Under the pieces are notes generated by a model. That model was given only the letters and a program-made list of their open reading frames with translations, did no database searches and was not told the origin of the DNA. A stretch of 64,000 nucleotides of DNA from positions 2,790,001 through 2,854,000 of the forward strand of contig OY970387.1 in NCBI GenBank assembly GCA_963719485.1, given 5' to 3'. The first letter of the stretch is position 1, and every line of letters starts with the position of its first letter. Source of the DNA: Bog-473 sp963719485. Lineage in GTDB: Bacteria; Actinomycetota; Acidimicrobiia; Acidimicrobiales; RAAP-2. Shown here piece by piece: positions 1-7,294 of this stretch. Made by a program: the position numbers and the translations under genes.

Positions 1-2
1 CG

Positions 3-284
3 ACCCCCAACGGGGGCGGGTACTGGGTGCTCGGCGCCAACGGCACCGTGTTCGACTTCGGCAACGCGCCGCAAGTCGGCATTGCCGCCGGCTCGCCCGC
101 GCTGTCCACCATGAAGAGCCCCATGACCGGGCTGATCCCGGACTTCAGCGGGCAGGGGTTCGATGCGGTCGACGGCAGCGGCCAGGCGTTCGCCTACGGC
201 GACGCGCCCTACTTCGGGGACGTCACCACCGCCGTGCCGGGTTACTCAGGCCATGCCGTGGGCATCGCCGTCACCCCGGGTTGA
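3..284 (+). CDS. C-terminal fragment of a GGYW-type repeat surface protein (5' cut by window edge)
   Basis: The reading frame is open from the first bases, so this is the tail of a longer protein. The visible 93 residues contain units of the type GGGYWVLGANGTVFDFGNA followed by a related unit around GQAFAYGDAPYFGD. Such short glycine/aromatic repeats are common at the C-termini of large secreted proteins in Acidimicrobiia, where they follow peptidase or wall-hydrolase domains; the N-terminal domain is outside the window, so no activity can be given. The stop lies inside the 3' end of the convergent HAD gene, giving a 39-base tail-to-tail overlap. The GTG at 27 is an internal valine and not a start. 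Confidence 0.6.
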   Translation, partial: TPNGGGYWVLGANGTVFDFGNAPQVGIAAGSPALSTMKSPMTGLIPDFSGQGFDAVDGSGQAFAYGDAPYFGDVTTAVPGYSGHAVGIAVTPG

Positions 285-1007
285 CGCGACCACCTCGGAG
301 AGCCGGGGAAAACGGCGCAGCTGTCCGAGCGGCCCCAGGCGCCCGACGTCGACACCGTGATCGGCCGCATTCAGCAGCCTGAGGTCGCCTCGGCTGTTGC
401 CGTAGGCCCAGAGCACGGGCTGCTCGCCGCCGTTGTTGGAGAGCAGGCCCTGCGACCTGAGGTGCCCGACCAGGCGGGCGTACTTCTCGGCTCCCCGGCA
501 GTTCTTGCCCTCGTAGCCTCCCGTCAGCAGCCCCCCGCCTCCGACGGCGAGCCGGGTCGCCACGACCCCGTCGACACCGAGCTCCTCGCCGGCCGGGCTC
601 ACGTAGCACTCGGGTGACGCCGACACGATGACGGTGTGGTGCCCCTGCCGACGGTGCCACTCCAGGCGCCGGCGCGTGTCCTCGCGCAGGTGACGCTGGA
701 GGTGCCGGTGGGCGAAGACGGCCGAGCGCCGGTCGACCTCGTCGACGGGCAGTCCACCGAGCAGGCGCGTGAACAGCTTCTCCTTGACATCGTCGGCCGC
801 CGTGCCGCCGGTGATGGCCGCCCGCAGGAGGTCGGGGGAGAGCCGCAGCACCGCCCGGACGACGGGCCAGGCGCCGCGCAGGCTGACCAGGAAGGGGAAC
901 GCGCTCCCCGCATCGGTGAGCGTCCCGTCGAAGTCGAAGGCGGCGACGGTCGGGCGCCCCCGCGAGCGGGACCCGTTCGTGGTGTCGTCAGTCGAGTGCA
1001 GCGCCAC
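246..1007 (-). CDS. HAD-superfamily IB phosphatase (SerB-like)
   Basis: A haloacid dehalogenase-type hydrolase of about 253 residues, expected to hydrolyse phosphomonoesters in the cytoplasm through an aspartyl-phosphate. Motif I is FDFDGTLTD near the N-terminus (nucleophile and acid/base Asp), motif II is the VIVSASPE stretch in the middle, a lysine precedes the GAEKYARL segment, and motif IV is YGNSRGD with its acidic residue. This order is the HAD-IB (phosphoserine phosphatase-like) type. The GTG at 1007 is chosen because GGGAGG lies about 10 bases upstream; an ATG-like start at 1091 would add residues buried in the upstream crotonase gene. It overlaps the crotonase stop by 20 bases, so the two are probably co-transcribed. 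Substrate unknown. Confidence 0.75.
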   Translation of the reverse strand: MALHSTDDTTNGSRSRGRPTVAAFDFDGTLTDAGSAFPFLVSLRGAWPVVRAVLRLSPDLLRAAITGGTAADDVKEKLFTRLLGGLPVDEVDRRSAVFAHRHLQRHLREDTRRRLEWHRRQGHHTVIVSASPECYVSPAGEELGVDGVVATRLAVGGGGLLTGGYEGKNCRGAEKYARLVGHLRSQGLLSNNGGEQPVLWAYGNSRGDLRLLNAADHGVDVGRLGPLGQLRRFPRLSEVVASTRGDGDAHGMA

Positions 1008-1815
1008 TACGGCCGGCACCTCCCGCGAATCGCATCGCTCCCTCGAGCGTCTCGCCGCTGCTGACGACGGCGCGACCGCGGGACGCCTCATTGACGGCGG
1101 CGTCCTCCTCGCTCAGCCCCCACTGCTCGAGCGCGCTCATCCGGTCGGAGCGCAGGCACACCTGGGGCAGCGCGGCCAGCTGGTGCGCCAGCGCCACCGC
1201 CGCCGCCAGCGCCTCGCCCGGGGCGACGACGCGGTTGGCCAGTCCCAGAGTGAGCGCCTCGGGGGCCGAGACGGCGCGGCCGGTGAGGATGAGATCCATG
1301 GCGCGCCCGTGCCCGATGATGCGGGGTAGCCGTACCGTGCCGAGATCGCACAAGGGCACACCGAAGCGGCGGCAGAACACGCCGAAGACAGCATCCTCGG
1401 CCGCCACCCGCAGGTCGCACCAGAGTGCGAGCTCGATGCCCCCGGCCACGGCGTACCCCTCCACGGCGGCGATGACCGGTTTGGACAGCGTCAGGCGCGT
1501 CGGCCCCATCGGACCCGGGCCCTGGTCGGGGATGGGCCGACGGTCGCCCTCGGTCACGGCCTTCAGGTCGGCACCGGCGCAGAAGGTGCCGGCGGCCCCG
1601 GTGAGCACGGCCACGGAGCGGTCGTCGTCGCTGTCGAAGGCCAGGAAGGCCCGCCGGAGCCCGTCGGCGCAGACGCTGTCGACGGCGTTCCGACGTTCGG
1701 GACGGTTGATCGTGACCACGGTGACCGGGCCGTCGTGCTCCACGAGGAGAGCGTCGGTCCGGTAGGGCGCGTAGGACCCTACGGAGGGTTCGTCCGCCGG
1801 CGGCGTGGGACACAT
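988..1815 (-). CDS. Enoyl-CoA hydratase/isomerase (crotonase) family protein
   Basis: A crotonase-fold enzyme of about 275 residues acting on acyl-CoA thioesters. The N-terminal VTVVTINRPERRNAVDS is the usual first strand and CoA loop; the oxyanion-hole segments are GTFCAGADLKAV and EGYAVAGGIELAL. The residue that in true hydratases is the second catalytic glutamate lies in a FGVFCRRFGVPLCDLGTVRL segment, which resembles isomerase or hydratase-like members, so the exact reaction is unsure. Two in-frame starts are possible, 1854 and 1815; the second is preferred because homologues begin shortly before the TDALLVEHDGPV strand, but neither has a strong ribosome site. Likely role in fatty-acid or similar acyl-CoA degradation. 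Confidence 0.75.
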   Translation of the reverse strand: MCPTPPADEPSVGSYAPYRTDALLVEHDGPVTVVTINRPERRNAVDSVCADGLRRAFLAFDSDDDRSVAVLTGAAGTFCAGADLKAVTEGDRRPIPDQGPGPMGPTRLTLSKPVIAAVEGYAVAGGIELALWCDLRVAAEDAVFGVFCRRFGVPLCDLGTVRLPRIIGHGRAMDLILTGRAVSAPEALTLGLANRVVAPGEALAAAVALAHQLAALPQVCLRSDRMSALEQWGLSEEDAAVNEASRGRAVVSSGETLEGAMRFAGGAGRSGAALD

Positions 1816-1932
1816 GTACGCATTCTCGCACGATGGGGTAGGGGATCCGCACATCGAGATTCAGCTGGATCCCAGGTGGGTGACCCTTTTGGTCGCCCCC
1901 TTCGGGGGGGACCCGAAACATGACCAAACGTG

Positions 1933-1961
1933 TCGACAATTGCTGGAGCAACCGGTAAGGT
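1933..1961 (+). promoter_or_regulatory. Probable promoter of the peroxiredoxin gene
   Basis: TCGACA (1933-1938) and TAAGGT (1956-1961) are separated by 17 bases and lie about 45 bases before the ribosome site of the peroxiredoxin. TAAGGT is a common actinobacterial -10 form. A C5/G7 hairpin-like sequence (about 1892-1912) lies just upstream and may end transcription entering from the left. Seen by eye only. Confidence 0.35.
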
Positions 1962-2004
1962 CACACTCCGCAAATACGGACTCGAACGATTCCAGGAGGA
2001 GCAC

Positions 2005-2640
2005 ATGGCAGTACGACTCGGGGACACCGCCCCCGACTTCACGGCGGACACGACCGAAGGCACCATCAACTTCCACGAGTGGCTGGGCGACAGCTGGGGG
2101 ATCCTCTTCTCGCACCCGAAGGACTTCACGCCCGTCTGCACGACCGAGCTCGGGGCGTTCTCCAAGGCCAAGCCCGAGTTCGACAAGCGCAACGCCAAGC
2201 TCATCGGCCTCTCCGTCGACACGGTCGAGTCCCACAAGGGTTGGGCGGGCGACATCGAGGAGACGCAGGGTTCCGCCCTGGCCTTCCCCCTGATCGGCGA
2301 CGAGGACCGCAAGGTGGCGGACCTCTACGACATGATCCACCCCAACGCCGACGACACCGCCACGGTGCGTTCGGTGTTCATCATCGGGCCCGACAAGAAG
2401 GTCAAGCTGACGCTGACCTACCCGGCCTCGACCGGGCGCAACGTCGACGAGATCATCCGGGTGCTCGACTCGCTGCAGCTGACGGCCGACTACAAGGTGG
2501 CGACGCCGGTCAACTGGAAGGACGGCGAGGACGTCATCATCGTCCCCGCGGTGAGCGACGAGGACGCCAAGGGTCGGTTCCCGAAGGGCTGGAAGGCCCT
2601 CAAGCCGTACCTGCGGGTGACCCCCCAGCCGAACCGTTAG
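2005..2640 (+). CDS. 1-Cys (Prx6-type) peroxiredoxin
   Basis: A 211-residue thiol peroxidase that reduces hydrogen peroxide and organic hydroperoxides in the cytoplasm. The peroxidatic cysteine is Cys45 in PKDFTPVCTTELG, with the family Thr and Pro in place and the conserved Arg in the ATVRSVFIIGPD segment. No other cysteine occurs in the protein, so it must use an external thiol for resolution, as in the 1-Cys class; length and the long C-terminal arm (NWKDGEDVIIVPAVSDEDA, then FPKGW) also fit Prx6. The ATG at 2005 has AGGAGGA five bases upstream; an earlier in-frame start at 1930 is rejected. It stands alone, next to a TnpB element. Confidence 0.93.
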   Translation: MAVRLGDTAPDFTADTTEGTINFHEWLGDSWGILFSHPKDFTPVCTTELGAFSKAKPEFDKRNAKLIGLSVDTVESHKGWAGDIEETQGSALAFPLIGDEDRKVADLYDMIHPNADDTATVRSVFIIGPDKKVKLTLTYPASTGRNVDEIIRVLDSLQLTADYKVATPVNWKDGEDVIIVPAVSDEDAKGRFPKGWKALKPYLRVTPQPNR

Positions 2641-2679
2641 GGCACGCCGGACAATAGATCGCGAGGTCGGGCAGGCTAG

Positions 2680-4138
2680 CCCACCGAGATCCCGCCCCTC
2701 TGAGCGGTGTAGCACCCCTTTCGTACAGTCACAGGTGTGATCGCGTCGGACTTGAGGGCCATCCGCGTGGGCCCTGCCCTCCTGGTGGTCGACGGTACCG
2801 ATGAGACCCTCGATCGCAAAGCTCAGTTCTCCCTCGTGCCCGGTCGGGTCAAGTCTCGTAGGCTCTCCAAGCTCATCTCCCTCAGTGCCGAGGTCTACAA
2901 CGCGGCGATCGAGCACCGCCGAGGCGCCTACAAGACCGCCGGGGTCACGATCAGCCGGTTCGACCAGTTCAACGAGATACCGGCAGTGCGGAGCTCACGC
3001 CCCGACATAGCCTCCTTTGGCAACCAGTTCGTCCGGGGCTGCATCTCGAGGGCGGACGAGGCTTTTGCCGCGTTCTTCCGGCGGCTGCGCGACGGGGAGA
3101 AACCAGGCTTCCCGCGCTTCAAGTCCCCCAAGAGGTTCCGCACAGCCTTCTACGACGAACCGAAGGGATGGGCGCTCCGGCGGCTTGAGCAGGGCACCCC
3201 AGCCCTCTACGTCCAAGGCGTGGGCGAGATCGAACTCTCGAAAAGCGCCGCTGCCCAGCTGCGTCGGGTGATCGCAAGGGGTGGTGAACCCCGGACGCTC
3301 ACCATCACCAAACTGGCCTCGGGCGCTTGGCGCGCGACATTGGGGTTCCGCAACGTGGCTGCAGTGACCCTGCGCCCGAGCACCCATGTGGGCGGCGTGG
3401 ATAGGGGCGTCGCGGTCACCGCCGCACTCAGCGATGGCACATTGCTCACGATGCCGGGGTTCCTGCGGGCCGCCCGCGACGAGATAGCCGAGCTGCAGCG
3501 CCAGCGTGAGCGGCACACCAAGTTCGCCCCGGAGTGGAAGAGGCTGAACCGCCGTATAGCCAAGGTCTACAAAAGGGCGCACAACCAATCCGAGAACTGG
3601 GCCCGCCACAGCGCCATCGACATCGTGTCCCGCTACGGCGTGATCGCTATCGAAAAGCTCAAACTCGCCAATATGACCAAGTCAGCGCGGGGGACAAAGG
3701 AGGCCCCGGGCAGAGGAGTAGCAGCAAAGCAAGGCCTGAACAGGAGTCTGCAGGATGCGGCTCTCGGCAGGTTGGCCTATTGGATCTGCGTCAAAGCGGA
3801 AGAGGCTGGACGCAGGGTCTACAAGGTTGATCCCCGAGACACCAGCCGCCAATGCATCGCCTGCGGTCACACCGCCGCTGCCAATCGGTGTCGCACCCGA
3901 TTCGAGTGTAAGAAGTGCGGCCACCAAGAGCACGCCGATGTCAACGCGGCCCAGGTGATCGCGGCACGCGGGATGGTGGCTGAGACATCCTGGCTCGCCG
4001 CGGAGTCACCCCTGCTCGAGCGGCGGGTGCCTCGCAATCTCCGGCGCAGGAGGCAGGACTCGCTCAAAGAACGGGCGCAGATTCACGGGGCCGGGTCGGC
4101 TCCTTACGCACAAACTGCCTGATCCTCGGATCTCGCGG
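2680..4138 (+). mobile_element. Solo TnpB transposon (IS1341-like), approximate limits
   Basis: The element contains only tnpB and no tnpA, the IS1341-like arrangement. The left end is placed in the non-coding stretch ending AGCACCCCTTTCGTACAG just before the start codon, a sequence type often found ahead of actinobacterial tnpB genes. The right end is placed between the tnpB stop (4122) and the first base of the truncated DinB-like reading frame (4143). In active members the 3' end of tnpB and the right end encode the guide (omega) RNA; the last 100 or so bases of the gene and the 20 bases after it are where one would expect it here. End positions are estimates. Confidence 0.6.
2737..4122 (+). 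CDS. tnpB: TnpB RNA-guided endonuclease of a transposon
   Basis: A 461-residue TnpB, the Cas12 ancestor family, which uses an RNA from the element's right end to cut DNA at matching sites and so keep the element in place. All RuvC residues are present: Asp222 (GGVDRGV), Glu306 (IAIEKLKL) and Asp401 (HADVNAAQ). A four-cysteine zinc ribbon lies between the second and third motif (Cys373, Cys376, Cys391, Cys394). The N-terminal helix-turn-helix/REC-like part runs from about residue 30 (RKAQFSLVP). The true start may be later than the GTG used here, since family members usually begin close to that segment. The C-terminal 50 residues are basic, as is usual. It looks intact and could be active. Confidence 0.9.
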   Translation: MIASDLRAIRVGPALLVVDGTDETLDRKAQFSLVPGRVKSRRLSKLISLSAEVYNAAIEHRRGAYKTAGVTISRFDQFNEIPAVRSSRPDIASFGNQFVRGCISRADEAFAAFFRRLRDGEKPGFPRFKSPKRFRTAFYDEPKGWALRRLEQGTPALYVQGVGEIELSKSAAAQLRRVIARGGEPRTLTITKLASGAWRATLGFRNVAAVTLRPSTHVGGVDRGVAVTAALSDGTLLTMPGFLRAARDEIAELQRQRERHTKFAPEWKRLNRRIAKVYKRAHNQSENWARHSAIDIVSRYGVIAIEKLKLANMTKSARGTKEAPGRGVAAKQGLNRSLQDAALGRLAYWICVKAEEAGRRVYKVDPRDTSRQCIACGHTAAANRCRTRFECKKCGHQEHADVNAAQVIAARGMVAETSWLAAESPLLERRVPRNLRRRRQDSLKERAQIHGAGSAPYAQTA

Positions 4139-4142
4139 GTTG

Positions 4143-4392
4143 TATTGCGGCGGACCCTACTTCTGGCAGATCAACCAGTTCCGCGCGTTGCGCGCGCACG
4201 ACATCGCCCGGGAGATCGGCATGGACCCGGACCTTCCCGCGGCGTTGTGCAGGGAATCTGGGACGAGGTGAGCCCGCACGCCGAGGAGTGGCGCAGCATG
4301 GGTGTCTACCCGGCTGCGGTGCCGGTACCGGACGACGCCCCTTGCTCGCCCGGCTCCTCGGTCTCACGGGCCAGCAACCGGACGCCGCCTGA
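4143..4392 (+). pseudogene. Remnant of a DinB/mycothiol-dependent (TIGR03086-like) gene in three frames
   Basis: Three consecutive segments in different frames read like the C-terminal half of one DinB-fold, mycothiol-type protein: FRALRAHDIAREIGMDPDLP (frame of 4143), then VQGIWDEVSPHAEEWRSMG and VYPAAVPVPDDA (frame of 4145), then LLARLLGLTGQQPDAA and stop (frame of 4342). The last segment matches the typical C-terminal end of TIGR03086 proteins (LL-x-L-x-GR-x-P). Two one-base losses therefore separate the segments, and the 5' half is missing where the TnpB element begins. It is not found on the other side of the element. Family assignment is by memory of the motif pattern. Confidence 0.55.
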
Positions 4393-4401
4393 GCGGGCTC
4401 C

Positions 4402-6195
4402 TCAAGCGGAGGGACCGACGAGCTCGTCGCGCAACTGGCGCTTGAGCACCTTCCCCTGAGGGTTGCGCGGCAGGGGCTCCGAACGGAACCAGATGTGGGT
4501 CGGCACCATGAAGCCGGCGAGCCTCGCCTTCACGTGCAGCTGCAGCTCGTCCGAGGTCACCTTGGCCCCGGGGCGTAGCACGATGACGGCCCCCACCTCC
4601 TCACCGAGGGTGGGGTCGGGCACCCCGATGACTGCAGCGTCGGCCACGGCGGGATGCTCGAAGAGGGCGGCCTCGACCTGCACCGAGTACACGTTCTCGC
4701 CGCCCCGGATGATCATGTCCTTGGCCCGGTCGACGATGTAGATGAAGTTGTCCTCGTCCAGGCGAGCCACGTCCCCCGAGTGCAGCCACCCCCGGCTGAA
4801 GGTCTTGCCGGTCTCGTCGGGCCGGTTCCAATAGCCGCGGACGACGTTGGGGCCCTTGATCCACAGCTCGCCCCGGACGTCGGGCCCTCGGGGCAGCGTG
4901 GCGTCCGGTTCCTCCCCGGTGAAGTCCTCCGGCACGATGGCCACGTCGCACACCGGCACCGGCGGCCCCACGCTCTCGGGCTTGGCCACGTAGTCGCCCC
5001 CCGAATTCATGGAGGTGACCGACGAGGTCTCCGTCAGGCCGTACCCGTTGGAGGGCTGTCCGATGGGCCAGGCCGCACGGATCCGGCGGACCAGGTCCGG
5101 TGGTGCGGGGGCGCCCCCGTAGGAGACGCCCCTGATGGACGAGGTGTCGAACTTCGAGAAGTTCGGCGAGTCGAGCACCTGCATGACCATGGCGGGCACA
5201 CCCCCGAAGGTGCCGATCTTCTCGCGCTCAATCAGCTCGAGCGCGCGGTCGGGCTCGAAGTGGTGCATCATCACCAGCTTCCCGCCCGCGGCCAGGTTCG
5301 CCACCATGACGGAATGGCAGCCTGTGGCGTGGAACAACGGTACGGAGAGAAGGTAGGCGGGCTGCGCCCTCTCGGCCGTCTGCTCGAGGGGCGAGCTGCC
5401 GAAGCGCATGGCACCGCGGGTGTTGATGAAGAAGAGGCTCATCAGGTTGGTGGCCATGTTCCGATGCGTGCCGACGGCACCCTTGGGACGACCGGTGGTG
5501 CCCGACGTGTAGAAGATCGTGGCGTCGTCCTCCGGATCGATGGTGAGGTCGGGCGGCGAGGCGGCCTCGTCCACGCTGCCCAGGGCCAAGGGGAACGGCC
5601 ACTCGGGCACTGGTGCCTCCCCGGGCGGTTCGAAGACGGCGAGCGGCGATGCGGGCTCGCTGCGGTGCTCGTCGGCCACGATCACGGCGCGCAGGCTCGG
5701 GAGGCCGTCCAGGACGGGTCGGATCCGCTCGGCCCGCTCGGTGTCGACGAAGACCACCTTGGAGCCCGAGTCCTCGAGGCCGTAGCGGAGCTCCTCGCCG
5801 CTCCACCACGCGTTCAACGGGACGACGATGGCACCGGCCAGCGTGGCGCCCCAGAAGGCCATGATCCACTCGGGCAGGTTGCGCATGATGATGGCGACCC
5901 GGTCGCCCTGCTCGATCCCGAAGGTGGAGCGCAGACGGTGCGCCAGGGTGCAGGCGATGCGATAGTGCTCGGCGAAGGTCGTCCGCTCGTCCTCGTAGAC
6001 GAGGAAGACGGCGTCACCGTGCGCGAGCGAGAGGTCCATGATCGCCCGGAGCGAGGGGGGAGCGTTCTTCCAGGTCCGGGTCGCGACGCCGCGGATGTCG
6101 AGCTCTTCCATCTCGAAGAGCTGCCCGGTGGCGGTCAGCGCCGCGTTGGCGTCCGCGATGGACATCGCCGGTGCATCCTTGCCGGTGGTGCTCAC
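4402..6195 (-). CDS. AMP-dependent acyl-CoA synthetase/ligase
   Basis: A 597-residue adenylate-forming enzyme that activates a carboxylic acid with ATP and joins it to CoA. The P-loop-like motif is FYTSGTTGRPKGA, the A5 motif GYGLTETSSV, the A7/A8 hinge is LHSGDVARLDEDNFIYIVDR followed by RGGENVYSVQVE, and the catalytic lysine is in NPQGKVLKRQL near the C-terminus. The start GTG at 6195 overlaps the oligoribonuclease stop as GTGA and has AAAAGGAG five bases upstream, so translation is probably coupled. Upstream ATG-like starts lie inside the oligoribonuclease gene and are rejected. The chain-length preference cannot be told. Confidence 0.88.
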   Translation of the reverse strand: MSTTGKDAPAMSIADANAALTATGQLFEMEELDIRGVATRTWKNAPPSLRAIMDLSLAHGDAVFLVYEDERTTFAEHYRIACTLAHRLRSTFGIEQGDRVAIIMRNLPEWIMAFWGATLAGAIVVPLNAWWSGEELRYGLEDSGSKVVFVDTERAERIRPVLDGLPSLRAVIVADEHRSEPASPLAVFEPPGEAPVPEWPFPLALGSVDEAASPPDLTIDPEDDATIFYTSGTTGRPKGAVGTHRNMATNLMSLFFINTRGAMRFGSSPLEQTAERAQPAYLLSVPLFHATGCHSVMVANLAAGGKLVMMHHFEPDRALELIEREKIGTFGGVPAMVMQVLDSPNFSKFDTSSIRGVSYGGAPAPPDLVRRIRAAWPIGQPSNGYGLTETSSVTSMNSGGDYVAKPESVGPPVPVCDVAIVPEDFTGEEPDATLPRGPDVRGELWIKGPNVVRGYWNRPDETGKTFSRGWLHSGDVARLDEDNFIYIVDRAKDMIIRGGENVYSVQVEAALFEHPAVADAAVIGVPDPTLGEEVGAVIVLRPGAKVTSDELQLHVKARLAGFMVPTHIWFRSEPLPRNPQGKVLKRQLRDELVGPSA

Positions 6196-6749
6196 GTGGT
6201 CTCCTTTTCGGTCGCGGCACGGTCGAAGATCGCGGCGCGGTAGTAGGCCAGCTCCGCGACCGACTCGCGGATGTCCTGGAGGGCCCGATGGCCGCCCTTC
6301 TTCTCCGGGGCCGCCTTGTAGACGTCCGGTAGCCAGCGCCGGCACAGCTCCTTGATCGTCGACACGTCGACGGAGCGGTAGTGGAGCAAGTCCTCGATCT
6401 CGGGCAGCTGCACGGCCAGGAAGCGCCGATCGGTGCCGATGGAATTGCCCGCCAGGGGAACCTTGCGGGCCTCGGGGATGTGGCGCTTGAGGAAGGCGAG
6501 CGTCTGGGCGCCGGCATCGGCGAGGGTCAGCGTCGAGGCCTCCATGGCGGCGAGGAGGCCCGAACGGGTGTGCATGGTGAGCACGTACGGGTCCATTGCC
6601 TCGAGCTCGGCCGCCGACGCGTGGACCACCAGATCGGGTCCCTCCTCGATCAATTGCAGGTTGTCGTCGGTGACGAGGGAGGCGATCTCGACGATGGTGT
6701 GGCGCGCCGGATCGAGCCCCGTCATCTCGAGATCGATCCAGGCCAGCAT
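6192..6749 (-). CDS. orn: Oligoribonuclease
   Basis: A 185-residue DEDDh 3'-5' exonuclease that degrades two- to five-base RNA fragments, and pGpG where cyclic di-GMP is used. ExoI is WIDLEMTGLDP with Asp6 and Glu8, ExoII contains the GNSIGTDRRFL aspartate, and ExoIII is GGHRALQDIRES with the catalytic His and Asp. Length and motif order are standard for the family. The gene begins the leftward pair with the acyl-CoA ligase and is divergent from dut; the roughly 66-base gap between them must hold both promoters. Confidence 0.95.
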   Translation of the reverse strand: MLAWIDLEMTGLDPARHTIVEIASLVTDDNLQLIEEGPDLVVHASAAELEAMDPYVLTMHTRSGLLAAMEASTLTLADAGAQTLAFLKRHIPEARKVPLAGNSIGTDRRFLAVQLPEIEDLLHYRSVDVSTIKELCRRWLPDVYKAAPEKKGGHRALQDIRESVAELAYYRAAIFDRAATEKETT

Positions 6750-6815
6750 GCCGCGGGCATGCTACCGGTCGGACCCAGGGCGTGAGCCTGGCGCCGCGCT
6801 TAGTAGTGTCCGGCG

Positions 6816-7259
6816 ATGCTGCGTGTCCCCCTGCAGCAGCTCGACGGTGAGCTGCCCGTGCCCCGCTATGCGCGGGAGGGTGATGCGGGTGCCGACCTGG
6901 TCGCCCGGACCGACGTCGTGCTGCCCTGCCGCGGTGGCCGCGCCGTGGTGCCGACCGGCGTGGCCGTTGCCATCCCGCCCGGGTATGCCGGGCTTGTGCT
7001 GCCGCGCAGCGGGCTGGCCGTCCGCCACGGCCTGACCTGCCTCAACGCTCCCGGTCTGGTCGACTCGGGGTACCGGGGCGAGCTCCAGGTCGTGCTGGTG
7101 AACCACGATCCCGAGCACGACTACACGGTGAGCCGGGGTGACCGGATTGCGCAGCTCGTGCTGATCCGGGTCGAACAGGCCGCATTCGAGCTGGTCGGAG
7201 AGGCGGGGCTGGGGGATTCGCAACGGGGGAGCGGCGGCTTCGGGCACACCGGCACATGA
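6816..7259 (+). CDS. dut: Deoxyuridine 5'-triphosphate nucleotidohydrolase
   Basis: A 147-residue trimeric dUTPase that converts dUTP to dUMP and pyrophosphate, keeping uracil out of DNA and supplying dTMP synthesis. All five motifs are seen in order: GDAGADL, PRSGLA, the GLVDSGYRGEL segment with the catalytic Asp, GDRIAQLV, and the C-terminal glycine-rich arm RGSGGFGHTG. Length is normal. The stop overlaps an ATG (7256) of the following frame, but the acyltransferase more probably starts at 7295. Confidence 0.95.
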   Translation: MLRVPLQQLDGELPVPRYAREGDAGADLVARTDVVLPCRGGRAVVPTGVAVAIPPGYAGLVLPRSGLAVRHGLTCLNAPGLVDSGYRGELQVVLVNHDPEHDYTVSRGDRIAQLVLIRVEQAAFELVGEAGLGDSQRGSGGFGHTGT

Positions 7260-7294
7260 CGGGCGACCACCGAGACGCTAAGAAGGGGAGGGTC

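Noticed and set aside
1892..1912. GC-rich hairpin between crotonase and peroxiredoxin as an intrinsic terminator
   Set aside because: There is no U-run on either strand; it may act in another way, but evidence is too weak for a terminator call.
4654..6243. Long plus-strand open frame (over 500 codons) across the acyl-CoA ligase
   Set aside because: It is antisense to a complete adenylate-forming enzyme with all motifs, and is open only because of high GC content at third positions.
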